Assembly: GCA_030830385.1 (NCBI GenBank) | Contig: JAURNA010000212.1 | Location: 1-14,406, forward strand | DNA length: 14,406 bases | Source of the DNA: Crocinitomicaceae bacterium | GTDB lineage: Bacteria; Bacteroidota; Bacteroidia; Flavobacteriales_D; Crocinitomicaceae | Direction of reading: 5' to 3' | Shown: piece by piece, positions 6,841 through 13,951 of the stretch | How positions within the stretch are numbered: the stretch's first letter is position 1 | Layout: the number at the start of each line of letters is the position of its first letter | Position numbers and translations under genes: made by a program | The notes under the pieces: model-generated | Database searches by the model: none | What the model was told of the DNA's origin: nothing | What the model saw: the letters and a program-made list of their open reading frames with translations, nothing else

Positions 6841-6875
6841 CAAAGATAGCGTTATTTGAAGAATAGAAAAACAAA
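6841..6875 (-). promoter_or_regulatory. Probable atp operon promoter
   Basis: TATCTTTG on the minus strand (6841-6848) is an exact match to the Bacteroidota sigma-A -7 element TAnnTTTG. A TTTG at 6872-6875 could be the -33 element, but the spacer is 23 bp, longer than the usual 19-20. Transcription would start about 20-25 bp before the atpB start codon. It gives the ATP synthase genes their own promoter, apart from the accessory genes upstream. Confidence 0.65.
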
Positions 6876-7114
6876 TACAGGGGTAGTTTCACAAAAAATA
6901 GTTGCACTTCGCCAAATCAAATAAAATCAACGATGAACCACTTATAAGTCAGGCCTTAATGTTCCGGCAACAACCCATTCGATTCACAGTCTGCAAATGG
7001 AGTGGGTTTTGCGACAAGGATGACTCATTTCACCGCAAAAAATCCCCCTTCAGCATGCGTGCGAACCCGTTGGTTTTTGGAGCACGTTACCTCCCCGATA
7101 AGCCGTCAAAACAA
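6876..7114. other. Gene-free region between the AtpI-like gene and the atp promoter
   Basis: With the promoter and atpB leader, this makes a gap of about 300 bp in an otherwise tightly packed region. Only short open frames without protein-like composition are present on either strand. A weak 6-bp inverted repeat (AACCCA / TGGGTT, 6972-6977 and 7003-7008) has a 25-nt loop and no U-tract on the minus strand, so I do not call a terminator. I see no tRNA, repeat array or recognisable regulatory RNA. Confidence 0.6.
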
Positions 7115-7510
7115 CTATGCTTCTTTCCGGTTCAGCACCCTGATCAGTAAGAAGGTTTCGACAAAGAGTAAAATAAAGAAGATCAACAGGAATTGGTAGA
7201 CGAAAGGTTTCGTCAAATCGGTTTTGAAAAGCAGCCAGGGTGATAAAAAGCCAAGGGTGCCAATCATTTTGAGGATGGTGTAGGCAAAAAAATTCTTCCC
7301 CATGGAAGTCTTGCTAACCGTGTATCGCCATATAATCAAGTAATTTGCGAGTAGGGTTACGGGAACGATAAAGACGTATATCCAGAAGTAGCCGGTGCGT
7401 TGATACATTTCAGGAAGTACATACCAAAGCAGCACCTGATGCGCCGCGGCGACCAGTATTATCGTAAGAACAAGCGGGACGAGGACCCGGAAGTAGAGTG
7501 ATTTAGTCAT
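7115..7510 (-). CDS. AtpI-like four-helix membrane protein of the ATP synthase locus
   Basis: This 131-aa protein has four predicted membrane helices: about residues 8-30 (YFRVLVPLVLTIILVAAAHQ), 42-62, 75-95 and 103-126, and ends in a short basic tail RVLNRKEA. The second and third helices are joined by a loop containing YTVSKTSMGKNFF. Size, topology and position directly between AtpZ and AtpB match the AtpI-type accessory proteins that help assemble the c-ring in other bacteria, but the sequence itself has no signature I can call with certainty. It overlaps the end of atpZ by 8 bp, so the two are translationally coupled. It is probably the last gene of the upstream unit. An alternative is a Bacteroidota-specific membrane protein of unknown role. 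Confidence 0.8.
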   Translation of the reverse strand: MTKSLYFRVLVPLVLTIILVAAAHQVLLWYVLPEMYQRTGYFWIYVFIVPVTLLANYLIIWRYTVSKTSMGKNFFAYTILKMIGTLGFLSPWLLFKTDLTKPFVYQFLLIFFILLFVETFLLIRVLNRKEA

Positions 7511-7718
7511 CTTTGGACATTCGGCTTGCCTGCCTGATTACAAAATAGAGACTGATTCCAATTCCGAGTAGCGAAAACAAAATGGTATACCAGGGCTTTT
7601 CACTTTGAAAACGTTGGTCGAGCAAATGGCCTCCCCATGCACCTCCGCCAATTAAGACAATCATTTGAAAACTCATTGCGGAAAACACGACAAATTTGTT
7701 TCCCTTCTCGAATTTCAT
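7503..7718 (-). CDS. atpZ: AtpZ/AtpI-family F0F1 ATPase accessory protein
   Basis: This is a 71-aa protein with two membrane helices (about 9-30, FVVFSAMSFQMIVLIGGGAW, and 43-62, WYTILFSLLGIGISLYFVIR) joined by a short loop GGHLLDQRFQSEKPW. The glycine-rich first helix followed by G-x-x-L-D-x-x-F and a second helix ending in basic residues is the AtpZ pattern. AtpZ has been linked to ion (Mg2+/Ca2+) handling together with AtpI and to ATP synthase assembly in other bacteria. Which applies here is not shown. The ATG at 7716-7718 is 6 bp after the bactofilin stop, and its 3' end overlaps the next gene by 8 bp. Confidence 0.9.
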   Translation of the reverse strand: MKFEKGNKFVVFSAMSFQMIVLIGGGAWGGHLLDQRFQSEKPWYTILFSLLGIGISLYFVIRQASRMSKDD

Positions 7719-7724
7719 GTGCGA

Positions 7725-8147
7725 TTAATAGATGACGTTCTCCTCTGTTTCCCGTGGAGCAGAAGATGTAATGCTTGAACTGTTGGAAGTCGGGCGATTG
7801 CTCATCTTACACTCACCTGTAAACTGAGCACCTTCTTCAATCTGAATGCGGGACGTCGTGATTTCACCCATGATTTTTGCTGACGATCTCAACGAAAGAA
7901 GTCCTTCTACCTTCAACTGCCCCTCAATTTTTCCTTCAACATCGGCACCTGCACACATCAGATTTCCATTGATTGTTCCATCGGGACCAATTACCACTTT
8001 GGATGAGCACGTTACATTTCCATCTACATGACCATCGATCCGAAGGTTCGACTCAGCTGTGAAATCCCCTTTGAGGCGAGATCCGTCAACGATCACGTTC
8101 AAGCGATCCGGTGTATCCGTGGAAAATCCTCCTGCTTTTTTCTTCAT
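7725..8147 (-). CDS. Bactofilin (polymer-forming cytoskeletal protein)
   Basis: Bactofilins polymerise without nucleotide into filaments that scaffold cell shape or local envelope synthesis. This 140-aa protein has a short basic N-terminus (MKKKAGGFSTDTPDRLNVIV) and then the right-handed beta-helix core (about 17-115). The core shows its repeating short-strand/Gly pattern: LRIDGHVDGNV, KVVIGPDGTINGNL, ADVEGKIEGQLKVEG, LLSLRSSAKIMGEI and IQIEEGAQFTGEC. A Ser-rich, flexible tail ends it. I chose ATG 8145-8147, as the upstream extension is a shadow of the sprE 3' end. It begins 4 bp after the sprE stop and is followed 6 bp later by atpZ. This bactofilin-AtpZ arrangement before the atp genes is familiar from Bacteroidota. 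Confidence 0.95.
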   Translation of the reverse strand: MKKKAGGFSTDTPDRLNVIVDGSRLKGDFTAESNLRIDGHVDGNVTCSSKVVIGPDGTINGNLMCAGADVEGKIEGQLKVEGLLSLRSSAKIMGEITTSRIQIEEGAQFTGECKMSNRPTSNSSSITSSAPRETEENVIY

Positions 8148-8151
8148 AGCC

Positions 8152-10773
8152 CTAGTAATATTCTTGGTAAAAATTGTCGTACTCCTCCAAATTCTGCTTT
8201 TGAAAAATGACCTTGAGATTCTCATTGGTCACCATCATAATCTTCGCATTCTGAAGATCGAGCAGATATTTTCGGGTGCGCTTGTATGCGCTAATATAGC
8301 GAGAAGCATCCGATTCTGTGTCAAATTGATCGATTAATATGATCCCACCATTCTTGTACACCTTGGAGTCAACTCTCAGTCGTTCGCGACTAAAGAACTC
8401 CCGATTGAAGTCAACAATTCGGTTTCGGGCATTCTGCGAACTGATCGCTCCATCGAGTACAACAAATACGGTCAGCGGAACGCGATCGTCATAGTTAAAC
8501 GGTGATTTATTCGAGAAATCCACCTCGATGTTTTCGGAATACCCGTTCTTGATCAGGTCGATCAACTCCTTTGCGCGTGCGGCTTCAGGTGTTTCCGGAT
8601 ACTCGTCCAGTACCCTTTGAAGCACCGGAATAAGTGTGTCTTTATCGTCTCTCATTTTCCCGAGACTCATCGCCTTGAGCAACATGTACTTCGAGCGGAA
8701 AATATTTTCTTTATCGCTATCGATTACCTCGTTTGCCTTCGTGATCACCGGGTAAAAAATTCCACGGTTGTAACGATCGAGAACGGTTACGTATTCCTGT
8801 TCAGCAAGTGCTTCCCGCTCTTTTCTTTTTACGAAATAATCGGGATCCTGCAAAAACAATGCATAATCACTTTCGGGGTATTGCATGATGATATAGTTCT
8901 TATGGACACTTGCCTGCGAAGGATTCCTGTCCTTGTGCATCTTATACAATTCATACGCAGAGAGCAAATCGTGCGGATCTTCTCTCAATTGCTTATCAAG
9001 CGCCGCACGGAAAAATTCATCGGCTTCTTTGTATTCCTCAAGTTGATCTTTGTATACCACTCCGGCGTCGTAATAGGCCTTCATGAGACGTTTGTTGGAT
9101 GCGGCAAGTGCGGAATCCGCAAGCGGAAGGTTCGCCATCAGTGATTCAACTGTTAAGCTATCTTTCTCGATCACGAGTGAATCTCCTGTGTCCTCAAGTT
9201 CATTGAATTCACCCGTTGGACTCTTGTTCGATCGACGCCAGTTGTCTTCATTTTGTCGCTCACCCCACTGACGTTTAAACTCGTTGTATCCTTCGGTTAC
9301 CAGTTTCGGATTTTTCCAATACCATTTGCTTCCATTACCGGCATTGTCCTGAATATCTCGCTGATATGCCTGTAATTCTCTCAAACGTGCGGCTTCGCGC
9401 TCACGACGTTCCTGCTCCTCTTTTTCGATCTTCTTAATCATGTCCTTGAGGAATTCTTCGCGTTCTTTATCGGGCATGGCAGCAACACGTTGAACGCTGT
9501 CTTCATACATCGCGGTTTCAACTGCGTCAACCAAGTCCTGAAGCTTTTCTGCCTTGTTGCGAATTACTTCGGCATTCGGGTAGTTGTCTGTGATCACATT
9601 CGCACACGAGTCGTAGTACTTTTGCGCGCGCACGTAGTCTCGTTTCTCGAAACGCAAGTCGCCCAAACGTTCGTATGCCATTCCTTTCTGACGCGTATTG
9701 TTTATCGAGTAAAACGCACTGTTCGTAAGATAAACGACTGCCTGTGGCTCATCGTTCTCCCGCAATTCAATATCGGCGAGAGCGTAATAAATCTGATCCT
9801 TAAACTCGTTGTTCTTGGCATCCTTCAGCATTTTGAGGAGTTCTTTTCGAACATCTCCTCCTTCACCCAGGAATGTCCGTCGGATCTGTGCATTGAACGC
9901 CATTTCGTAATCGGCATTGCCTTTGATTACTTTGGTGTAATGTTTTTCAGCCGCAGTTTTATTTCCACTCTCTTCCTGCAATTGACCGAGGATAAAGTGC
10001 ACGCGAGCCACGCTTTTACTGTCGTTGAAGCGTGCGTGCTTCACTGATTCTTCCAGGTAGAATATTGCATTGACTTTGTCATCGCGTTGAAGCGCCAGTT
10101 CGGCTTTTGTTTTTTCGAGTTCGAAACGGATCTTCGCCGGGAATTTTGCCGGCTTTTCATCGTTCGCTTTCCCTTTGTCATCGCCTTTCGCTTTGCTCTC
10201 CTCATCCACGATAACTTTGTCCAGGTTGTCCAGATTGAACTTGGCATCGGTCAATTTACCCATTGCCATATTCGTTTTGGCCATCCAGAGTTCACCTATG
10301 TGCAGCGAAGGATCATTTTTGTAAAACTTTCGGACGAAACGAAAGCTCTTCATGGCATCCTCGTAATCACGACGATAGAAGGATGCAATTCCAATCGTTG
10401 TCCAGTTTTCATCGATCCAACGGTTGTGTTCTTCTTTTTTGCGAGACGGACGCTCATTGCTCGGCATTGAGTGATTTCGAATCACCTTTTTGCATTTCTC
10501 AATCGCGGTGTCAATCGCCGGGTACATTCCAATTACCTCTTCTTCATTCGGCACAGGGTCAATCGGTAGCAGTTGATAATAGTTTTCCTGACGTGAATTC
10601 AGGTATGTCGACATTGACTGATTGATTAGTTCATTGGCATTGAAGTATCCATTGTAATGCGCGGTAAGGCTGTGATAGTTCCTGTTTATGAAGGTGTTTT
10701 TCTCCGTGGAACATGAAAAGATCACCACCGCTAGTGCGGCCATCAATCCTCCTATTTTCAATTTTCTTGACAT
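8152..10773 (-). CDS. sprE: Type IX secretion periplasmic lipoprotein, SprE/PorW family
   Basis: SprE/PorW is a TPR-containing lipoprotein required for type IX secretion and, in gliders, for gliding motility; it links to the PorK/PorN ring. The 873-aa product starts with a lipoprotein signal (MSRKLKIGGLMAALAVVIFS) and lipid-accepting C21. The following STEKNTFINRNYHSLTAHYN (22-41) closely resembles the start I know for SprE. Helical TPR-like repeats span about 125-400, for example TTIGIASFYRRDYEDAMKSF and MAYERLGDLRFEKRDYVRAQ. A highly charged coiled segment lies at about 434-476 (KKIEKEEQERREREAARLRE), and more TPRs follow at about 560-760. The C-terminal globular part ends NFYQEYY. The start codon lies 56 bp beyond the methyltransferase-like gene; the stop is 4 bp before the bactofilin start. 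Confidence 0.92.
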   Translation of the reverse strand: MSRKLKIGGLMAALAVVIFSCSTEKNTFINRNYHSLTAHYNGYFNANELINQSMSTYLNSRQENYYQLLPIDPVPNEEEVIGMYPAIDTAIEKCKKVIRNHSMPSNERPSRKKEEHNRWIDENWTTIGIASFYRRDYEDAMKSFRFVRKFYKNDPSLHIGELWMAKTNMAMGKLTDAKFNLDNLDKVIVDEESKAKGDDKGKANDEKPAKFPAKIRFELEKTKAELALQRDDKVNAIFYLEESVKHARFNDSKSVARVHFILGQLQEESGNKTAAEKHYTKVIKGNADYEMAFNAQIRRTFLGEGGDVRKELLKMLKDAKNNEFKDQIYYALADIELRENDEPQAVVYLTNSAFYSINNTRQKGMAYERLGDLRFEKRDYVRAQKYYDSCANVITDNYPNAEVIRNKAEKLQDLVDAVETAMYEDSVQRVAAMPDKEREEFLKDMIKKIEKEEQERREREAARLRELQAYQRDIQDNAGNGSKWYWKNPKLVTEGYNEFKRQWGERQNEDNWRRSNKSPTGEFNELEDTGDSLVIEKDSLTVESLMANLPLADSALAASNKRLMKAYYDAGVVYKDQLEEYKEADEFFRAALDKQLREDPHDLLSAYELYKMHKDRNPSQASVHKNYIIMQYPESDYALFLQDPDYFVKRKEREALAEQEYVTVLDRYNRGIFYPVITKANEVIDSDKENIFRSKYMLLKAMSLGKMRDDKDTLIPVLQRVLDEYPETPEAARAKELIDLIKNGYSENIEVDFSNKSPFNYDDRVPLTVFVVLDGAISSQNARNRIVDFNREFFSRERLRVDSKVYKNGGIILIDQFDTESDASRYISAYKRTRKYLLDLQNAKIMMVTNENLKVIFQKQNLEEYDNFYQEYY

Positions 10774-10829
10774 GTTCGTTTTCCCGTAGTTTCGATTTCT
10801 TCTGGAAGAAGAACTCTAATTTATGCATT

Positions 10830-11627
10830 TTATTGCCCTTCACGCAAAATTCCCGTTCCTGATTTCCGCTTCTTCCGGATCACACAGGCTGTACTGTGCA
10901 AGCTGTTTTTTCTTTTGTACAACTCAACGTACTCAATGTTCTGTTCGAGGTACTTTTTTTCTTCCGGTGTCATGTAATTACTCTCCATTTTTTCGGTCCG
11001 GATGTACTGCATGATCATGTTGAAGGTGGTGTTGCTTCCGGTGGAGTCAACTCCGAATCCGTTGTAGAACGTGCGAAGTGAGGTATGAACGTCTTCGATA
11101 ATGTACAATCCGCCGGGTGCGAGATGCTCGAACAAATAGCCAAGGGAAATCTGCTGGTGATTCATATAATGCCCTCCGTCGTCAATGATCACATCAAATT
11201 CACCTCCTGATTCCAAGATGAATTGCTGTAAATCTTCTCGTTTGGCTTGATTTGCAATGTAGGTGTGTATGCCCAGCTTTTCTACCCATGGCTTGGGCTT
11301 GATGTCGATTCCGTATATTTCTGCGCTATCGAAGAAGCACTTCCACATTTTATGGGATGCACCGTTGAAAATTCCGATTTCAAATACGCGATGAATTGAA
11401 TCCTGCATCGGAGTCAGGTATCGATCGTAGAGTTCAATAAAATTGTGCCATGAAGCACGTTTGTCGGTGGCGAAAATGTCGGCTAATTCCGTTAGTGGAC
11501 GCTTGTGAAGACTATCCGGAAGAGCATCGAGACTCGGTAATTGCAATGGAGACAAATCCTGTGCTGCAGCTGGGAGTACACAGTACCCCATAGCGAGGAT
11601 CAGCCATGATTTTCGAAGGAATTTCAT
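10830..11627 (-). CDS. Exported class I SAM-methyltransferase-like protein
   Basis: This 265-aa product has a clear type I signal peptide (MKFLRKSWLILAMGYCVLPA, cleavage expected after A20-A21-A22, leaving QDLS). The mature part has a Rossmann methyltransferase fold: glycine motif VFEIGIFNGASHKMW (81-95), acidic strand end IYGIDIKP with D108, FDVIIDDGGHYMNH (144-157) and GGLYIIEDVHTS (172-183). This arrangement resembles the macrocin-type/CmcI-like O-methyltransferase group, including the upstream LADIFATDKRASWHNF-type motif. SAM is not expected outside the cytoplasm, so the exported location is odd; see findings. I chose ATG 11625-11627, 1 bp after the yebC stop; the frame extends upstream only into yebC. 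Without the signal peptide no internal Met gives a complete fold. The substrate is unknown. The C-terminus is basic (RKKRKSG). Confidence 0.85.
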   Translation of the reverse strand: MKFLRKSWLILAMGYCVLPAAAQDLSPLQLPSLDALPDSLHKRPLTELADIFATDKRASWHNFIELYDRYLTPMQDSIHRVFEIGIFNGASHKMWKCFFDSAEIYGIDIKPKPWVEKLGIHTYIANQAKREDLQQFILESGGEFDVIIDDGGHYMNHQQISLGYLFEHLAPGGLYIIEDVHTSLRTFYNGFGVDSTGSNTTFNMIMQYIRTEKMESNYMTPEEKKYLEQNIEYVELYKRKNSLHSTACVIRKKRKSGTGILREGQ

Positions 11628-11628
11628 A

Positions 11629-12339
11629 CTACGCAATGTTGGTGAACACCTGCTGGATATCGTCATCATCTTCGATCTTATCGAGCATTTTCTCGATTTC
11701 TATAAGCTGCTCCTCACTGAATTCAACCGGGGAAGTTGGGATTCGTTGCAAGTTGGATTTTTGAACGTCAATCTCTTTTTCTTCCAGGGCTCCGGACAAC
11801 GAGCCGAAAGAAGTATAATCACCGTAAACGAAAACCTTTCCATCAACCTCCTCGATTTCTTCAAGACCATGATCAATCAATTCGAATTCCATTTCCTCGA
11901 GATTCATTTCCCCGGTTTTCTCAAATTCAAAAACCGCCTTTCGGTCAAACATAAATTCGAGTGACCCATTGGCCACGATGCTTCCTCCTGCCTTGTTGAA
12001 ATACGATTTCACATTCGCGATTGTACGCGTCGGATTGTCGGTTGCACATTCCACGAAGACGAGCACACCGTGCGGGCCCTTTCCCTCATAATTCATTTCT
12101 GAATACGCGTCCGCATCTTTCGAAGTCGCTCGCTTGATCGCCGCTTCAATATTGTCCTTGGGCATGTTCTGCGCTTTCGCGTTTTTGATCGCCGTACGCA
12201 GTGTTGCATTCATATCCGGGTCGGTACCTCCGTCTTTGGCTGCAATTGTAATTGCTTTGCCCAGTTTCGGAAACAACTTAGACATTTTGTCCCATCGTTT
12301 TTCTTTCGCCGCTCTTCGGTATTCAAATGCTCTTCCCAT
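11629..12339 (-). CDS. yebC: YebC/PmpR family regulator / translation factor
   Basis: YebC-family proteins are described as DNA-binding regulators, and more recently some members as factors that relieve ribosome stalling at proline-rich stretches. Which role applies here is open. The 236-aa product has the usual length and acidic composition. It starts MGRAFEYRRAAKEKRWDKMS, then KLFPKLGKAITIAAKDGG and NMPKDNIEAAIKRATSKD in the N-terminal domain, YEGKGPHGVLVFVECATDN (about 84-102) at the conserved interdomain core, and an acidic third domain ending MLDKIEDDDDIQQVFTNIA. The ATG at 12337-12339 gives the canonical start (the family normally begins MxGHSKWxxxxxxK or MGRAFExR; this is the second type). 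A promoter-like TATTTTTG lies 21 bp upstream. The next gene begins 1 bp after its stop, so yebC heads the packed minus-strand unit. Confidence 0.96.
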   Translation of the reverse strand: MGRAFEYRRAAKEKRWDKMSKLFPKLGKAITIAAKDGGTDPDMNATLRTAIKNAKAQNMPKDNIEAAIKRATSKDADAYSEMNYEGKGPHGVLVFVECATDNPTRTIANVKSYFNKAGGSIVANGSLEFMFDRKAVFEFEKTGEMNLEEMEFELIDHGLEEIEEVDGKVFVYGDYTSFGSLSGALEEKEIDVQKSNLQRIPTSPVEFSEEQLIEIEKMLDKIEDDDDIQQVFTNIA

Positions 12340-12359
12340 GGTGTTCTGAATATGGACAG

Positions 12360-12367
12360 CAAAAATA
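12360..12367 (-). promoter_or_regulatory. Probable yebC promoter -7 element
   Basis: TATTTTTG on the minus strand matches the Bacteroidota -7 consensus TAnnTTTG and lies about 20 bp before the yebC start, giving a short leader. I see no good TTG at the expected -33 distance, so the match rests mainly on the -7 element and its position. Confidence 0.5.
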
Positions 12368-12404
12368 CGTTTTTTAGCAGAAAATATACGTTCTTCAGTC
12401 CTCT

Positions 12405-12448
12405 CGATTCAACATTCAAGCTGAGTTCAACAACGCGTTGTTGAATCG
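12405..12448. promoter_or_regulatory. Palindromic site between divergent promoters
   Basis: A perfect 20-bp palindrome, TTCAACAACGCGTTGTTGAA, occupies 12426-12445. Its right side (TGTTGAATCG, 12439-12448) is also the exact inverse of CGATTCAACA at 12405-12414, and its core AACGCGTT recurs at 12468-12475. It lies between the yebC -7 element and the -33 element of the divergent dehydrogenase gene. A dimeric repressor or activator operator is the natural reading; the protein that binds is unknown. There is no flanking U-tract on either strand, which argues against a terminator. Confidence 0.6.
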
Positions 12449-12502
12449 GATTAGTACTCCAAATTCTAACGCGTTCCGAACAAAAAGTTTTTTTATTTCA
12501 CA

Positions 12503-12533
12503 TTTGTATTGGGACATAGATTCCTTACTTTTG
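12503..12533 (+). promoter_or_regulatory. Promoter of the saccharopine dehydrogenase-family gene
   Basis: TTTG at 12503-12506 (-33), a 19-bp spacer and TACTTTTG at 12526-12533 (-7) make a full match to the Bacteroidota housekeeping promoter TTTG-N19-TAnnTTTG. The start codon follows 18 bp later, so the leader is about 10-15 nt. Confidence 0.8.
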
Positions 12534-12551
12534 GCGCTTATTGTGCATTCC

Positions 12552-13898
12552 ATGAAAACTATATTAGTACTCGGTGCCGGGCTCTCTGCATCATCCATGA
12601 TTCGCTACCTGTTGGAACGTTCCGCCCATGAGAACTGGCAGGTTCGCATTGTGGACCACGACCTTGAAGTGGTGAAGAGAAAAATCAATGGATTTGAGCG
12701 CGGAGTGGCACTGTCGTTCAATGCATTGGATGCCAGCGAGCGTCGACCTGAAATCGAAAATGCAGATTTGGTTATTTCCATGCTTCCGGCGCGTTTTCAC
12801 CCGGAAGTAGCGCGTGATTGCATCGATCTCAAAACACATTTGATCACACCTTCCTACATTTCTCCTGAGATGGCAGCATTGGATCAGGAAGCGAAAGATG
12901 CCGGGATTTTGATCATGAACGAGATCGGTGTAGATCCGGGGATTGATCACATGAGTGCAATGAAGATCGTTCATGATATTCAGGGCCGTGGTGGAAAGAT
13001 CGTGAGTTTTAAATCGTACACGGGAGGTTTGATTGCACCTGAGAGCGATAACAATCCATGGAATTATAAATTCACGTGGAATCCCAGAAATGTGGTTCTC
13101 GCAGGTCAGGGAGGTGCAACTTCCTTTGTTCAGAATGGTCAGTACAAATACATCCCTTACAATCGATTATTTAAACATCTCGACACACTGAGTGTTGAGG
13201 GATATGGAGATTTTACCGGTTACGCAAACCGGAATTCACTTTCGTATCGCGAAACGTATGGTTTGGAAGACATTCCGACTATTTTCCGGGGGACGTTGCG
13301 CAGACCGGGATTCTGTGAGGCCTGGAATGTATTCATTGAATTGGGAATGACAGACGACATGTATCACATGTACAATGCGGCGGAGTTAACGCCTCGATCA
13401 TTTCTGAATTCATACTTACCCTATCACCCAACGAAAAGTGCTGAAGAGAAATTTCGCGAATTTTTACGCGAAGATCGCATGCATTTGTACGATCGTTTTG
13501 AGTGGTTGGGCTTGTTTAAAGATGAGCCGCTCATCGACCTGGAAAATGCAACTCCTGCCCAGGTTCTTCAGAAAATTCTGGTTGATAAACTCTCTTTGCA
13601 AGAGGGCGATAAGGACATGATCGTAATGATCCATGAATTTGAGTATAAATTGAACGGATCAAGCTTCAGGATTCAGTCAAACATGGTCAACATCGGCGAA
13701 GATCAAGTCTACACATCGATGTCTAATACCGTTGGATTGCCCGTGGCAATTTGTGCCAAAATGATGCTCAACAACAACATTCAGGAACTCGGTGTTACCC
13801 TCCCGATTCAGCCGGAAATCTACAACCCAATTCTGGAAGAGCTCGCAACCTTCGACATTTCCTTCGTTGAGCGTGAAACAGAATTGAACCCTGTATAA
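12552..13898 (+). CDS. Saccharopine dehydrogenase-family oxidoreductase
   Basis: This 448-aa NAD(P)-dependent enzyme resembles the glutamate-forming saccharopine dehydrogenase (Lys9 type), which interconverts saccharopine and alpha-aminoadipate semialdehyde plus glutamate, and has about the same length. The N-terminal Rossmann domain has MKTILVLGAGLSASSMIRYL with G8-x-G10-x-x-A13. Acidic D35 at the end of strand 2 (VRIVDHD) favours NAD+ over NADP+. Family motifs follow: ADLVISMLPARFHPEVA (71-87), IMNEIGVDPGIDHMSAM (121-137), SYTGGLIAPESDNNPWNYKF (155-174) and WNPRNVVLAGQGG (176-188). ATG 12552 is chosen; the frame is open for 38 codons upstream but these overlap the promoter. It is a single-gene unit, divergent from yebC and convergent with the sorting-domain gene. 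A related polyamine or lysine-catabolic substrate cannot be excluded. Confidence 0.9.
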   Translation: MKTILVLGAGLSASSMIRYLLERSAHENWQVRIVDHDLEVVKRKINGFERGVALSFNALDASERRPEIENADLVISMLPARFHPEVARDCIDLKTHLITPSYISPEMAALDQEAKDAGILIMNEIGVDPGIDHMSAMKIVHDIQGRGGKIVSFKSYTGGLIAPESDNNPWNYKFTWNPRNVVLAGQGGATSFVQNGQYKYIPYNRLFKHLDTLSVEGYGDFTGYANRNSLSYRETYGLEDIPTIFRGTLRRPGFCEAWNVFIELGMTDDMYHMYNAAELTPRSFLNSYLPYHPTKSAEEKFREFLREDRMHLYDRFEWLGLFKDEPLIDLENATPAQVLQKILVDKLSLQEGDKDMIVMIHEFEYKLNGSSFRIQSNMVNIGEDQVYTSMSNTVGLPVAICAKMMLNNNIQELGVTLPIQPEIYNPILEELATFDISFVERETELNPV

Positions 13899-13937
13899 AA
13901 AGGAAAAGCGCCCATCTTTCACCGAGCGCTTCCTTTT
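13898..13937. terminator. Bidirectional terminator between convergent genes
   Basis: Arms AAAAGGAAAAGCGC (13898-13911) and GCGCTTCCTTTT (13926-13937) pair with a 2-nt bulge, starting on the last base of the dehydrogenase stop codon. The A/T flanks give a U-rich tail in either direction, TTCCTTTTG on plus and TTTTCCTTTTTA on minus. It therefore serves both the plus-strand dehydrogenase and the minus-strand gene whose stop is at 13952. Confidence 0.85.
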
Positions 13938-13951
13938 GTAGTCAAACGGAA

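Noticed and set aside
6972..7008. Possible terminator after the AtpI-like gene
   Set aside because: The stem is only 6 bp with a 25-nt loop and no U-tract on the minus strand, so it would not be a convincing terminator.
8617..10470. Several plus-strand open frames of 120-185 codons opposite sprE
   Set aside because: All lie antisense within a well-supported 873-aa gene and lack any domain, leader or promoter.
10797..10813. Seven-bp hairpin TTCTTCT/AGAAGAA upstream of sprE
   Set aside because: It is short, low-complexity and A/T-rich with a 3-nt loop; such pairs are expected by chance in this composition.
12438..12551. Upstream in-frame extension of the saccharopine dehydrogenase-family gene
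   Set aside because: It covers the palindrome edge and the consensus promoter, and the Rossmann fold begins precisely at MKTILVLGAG.
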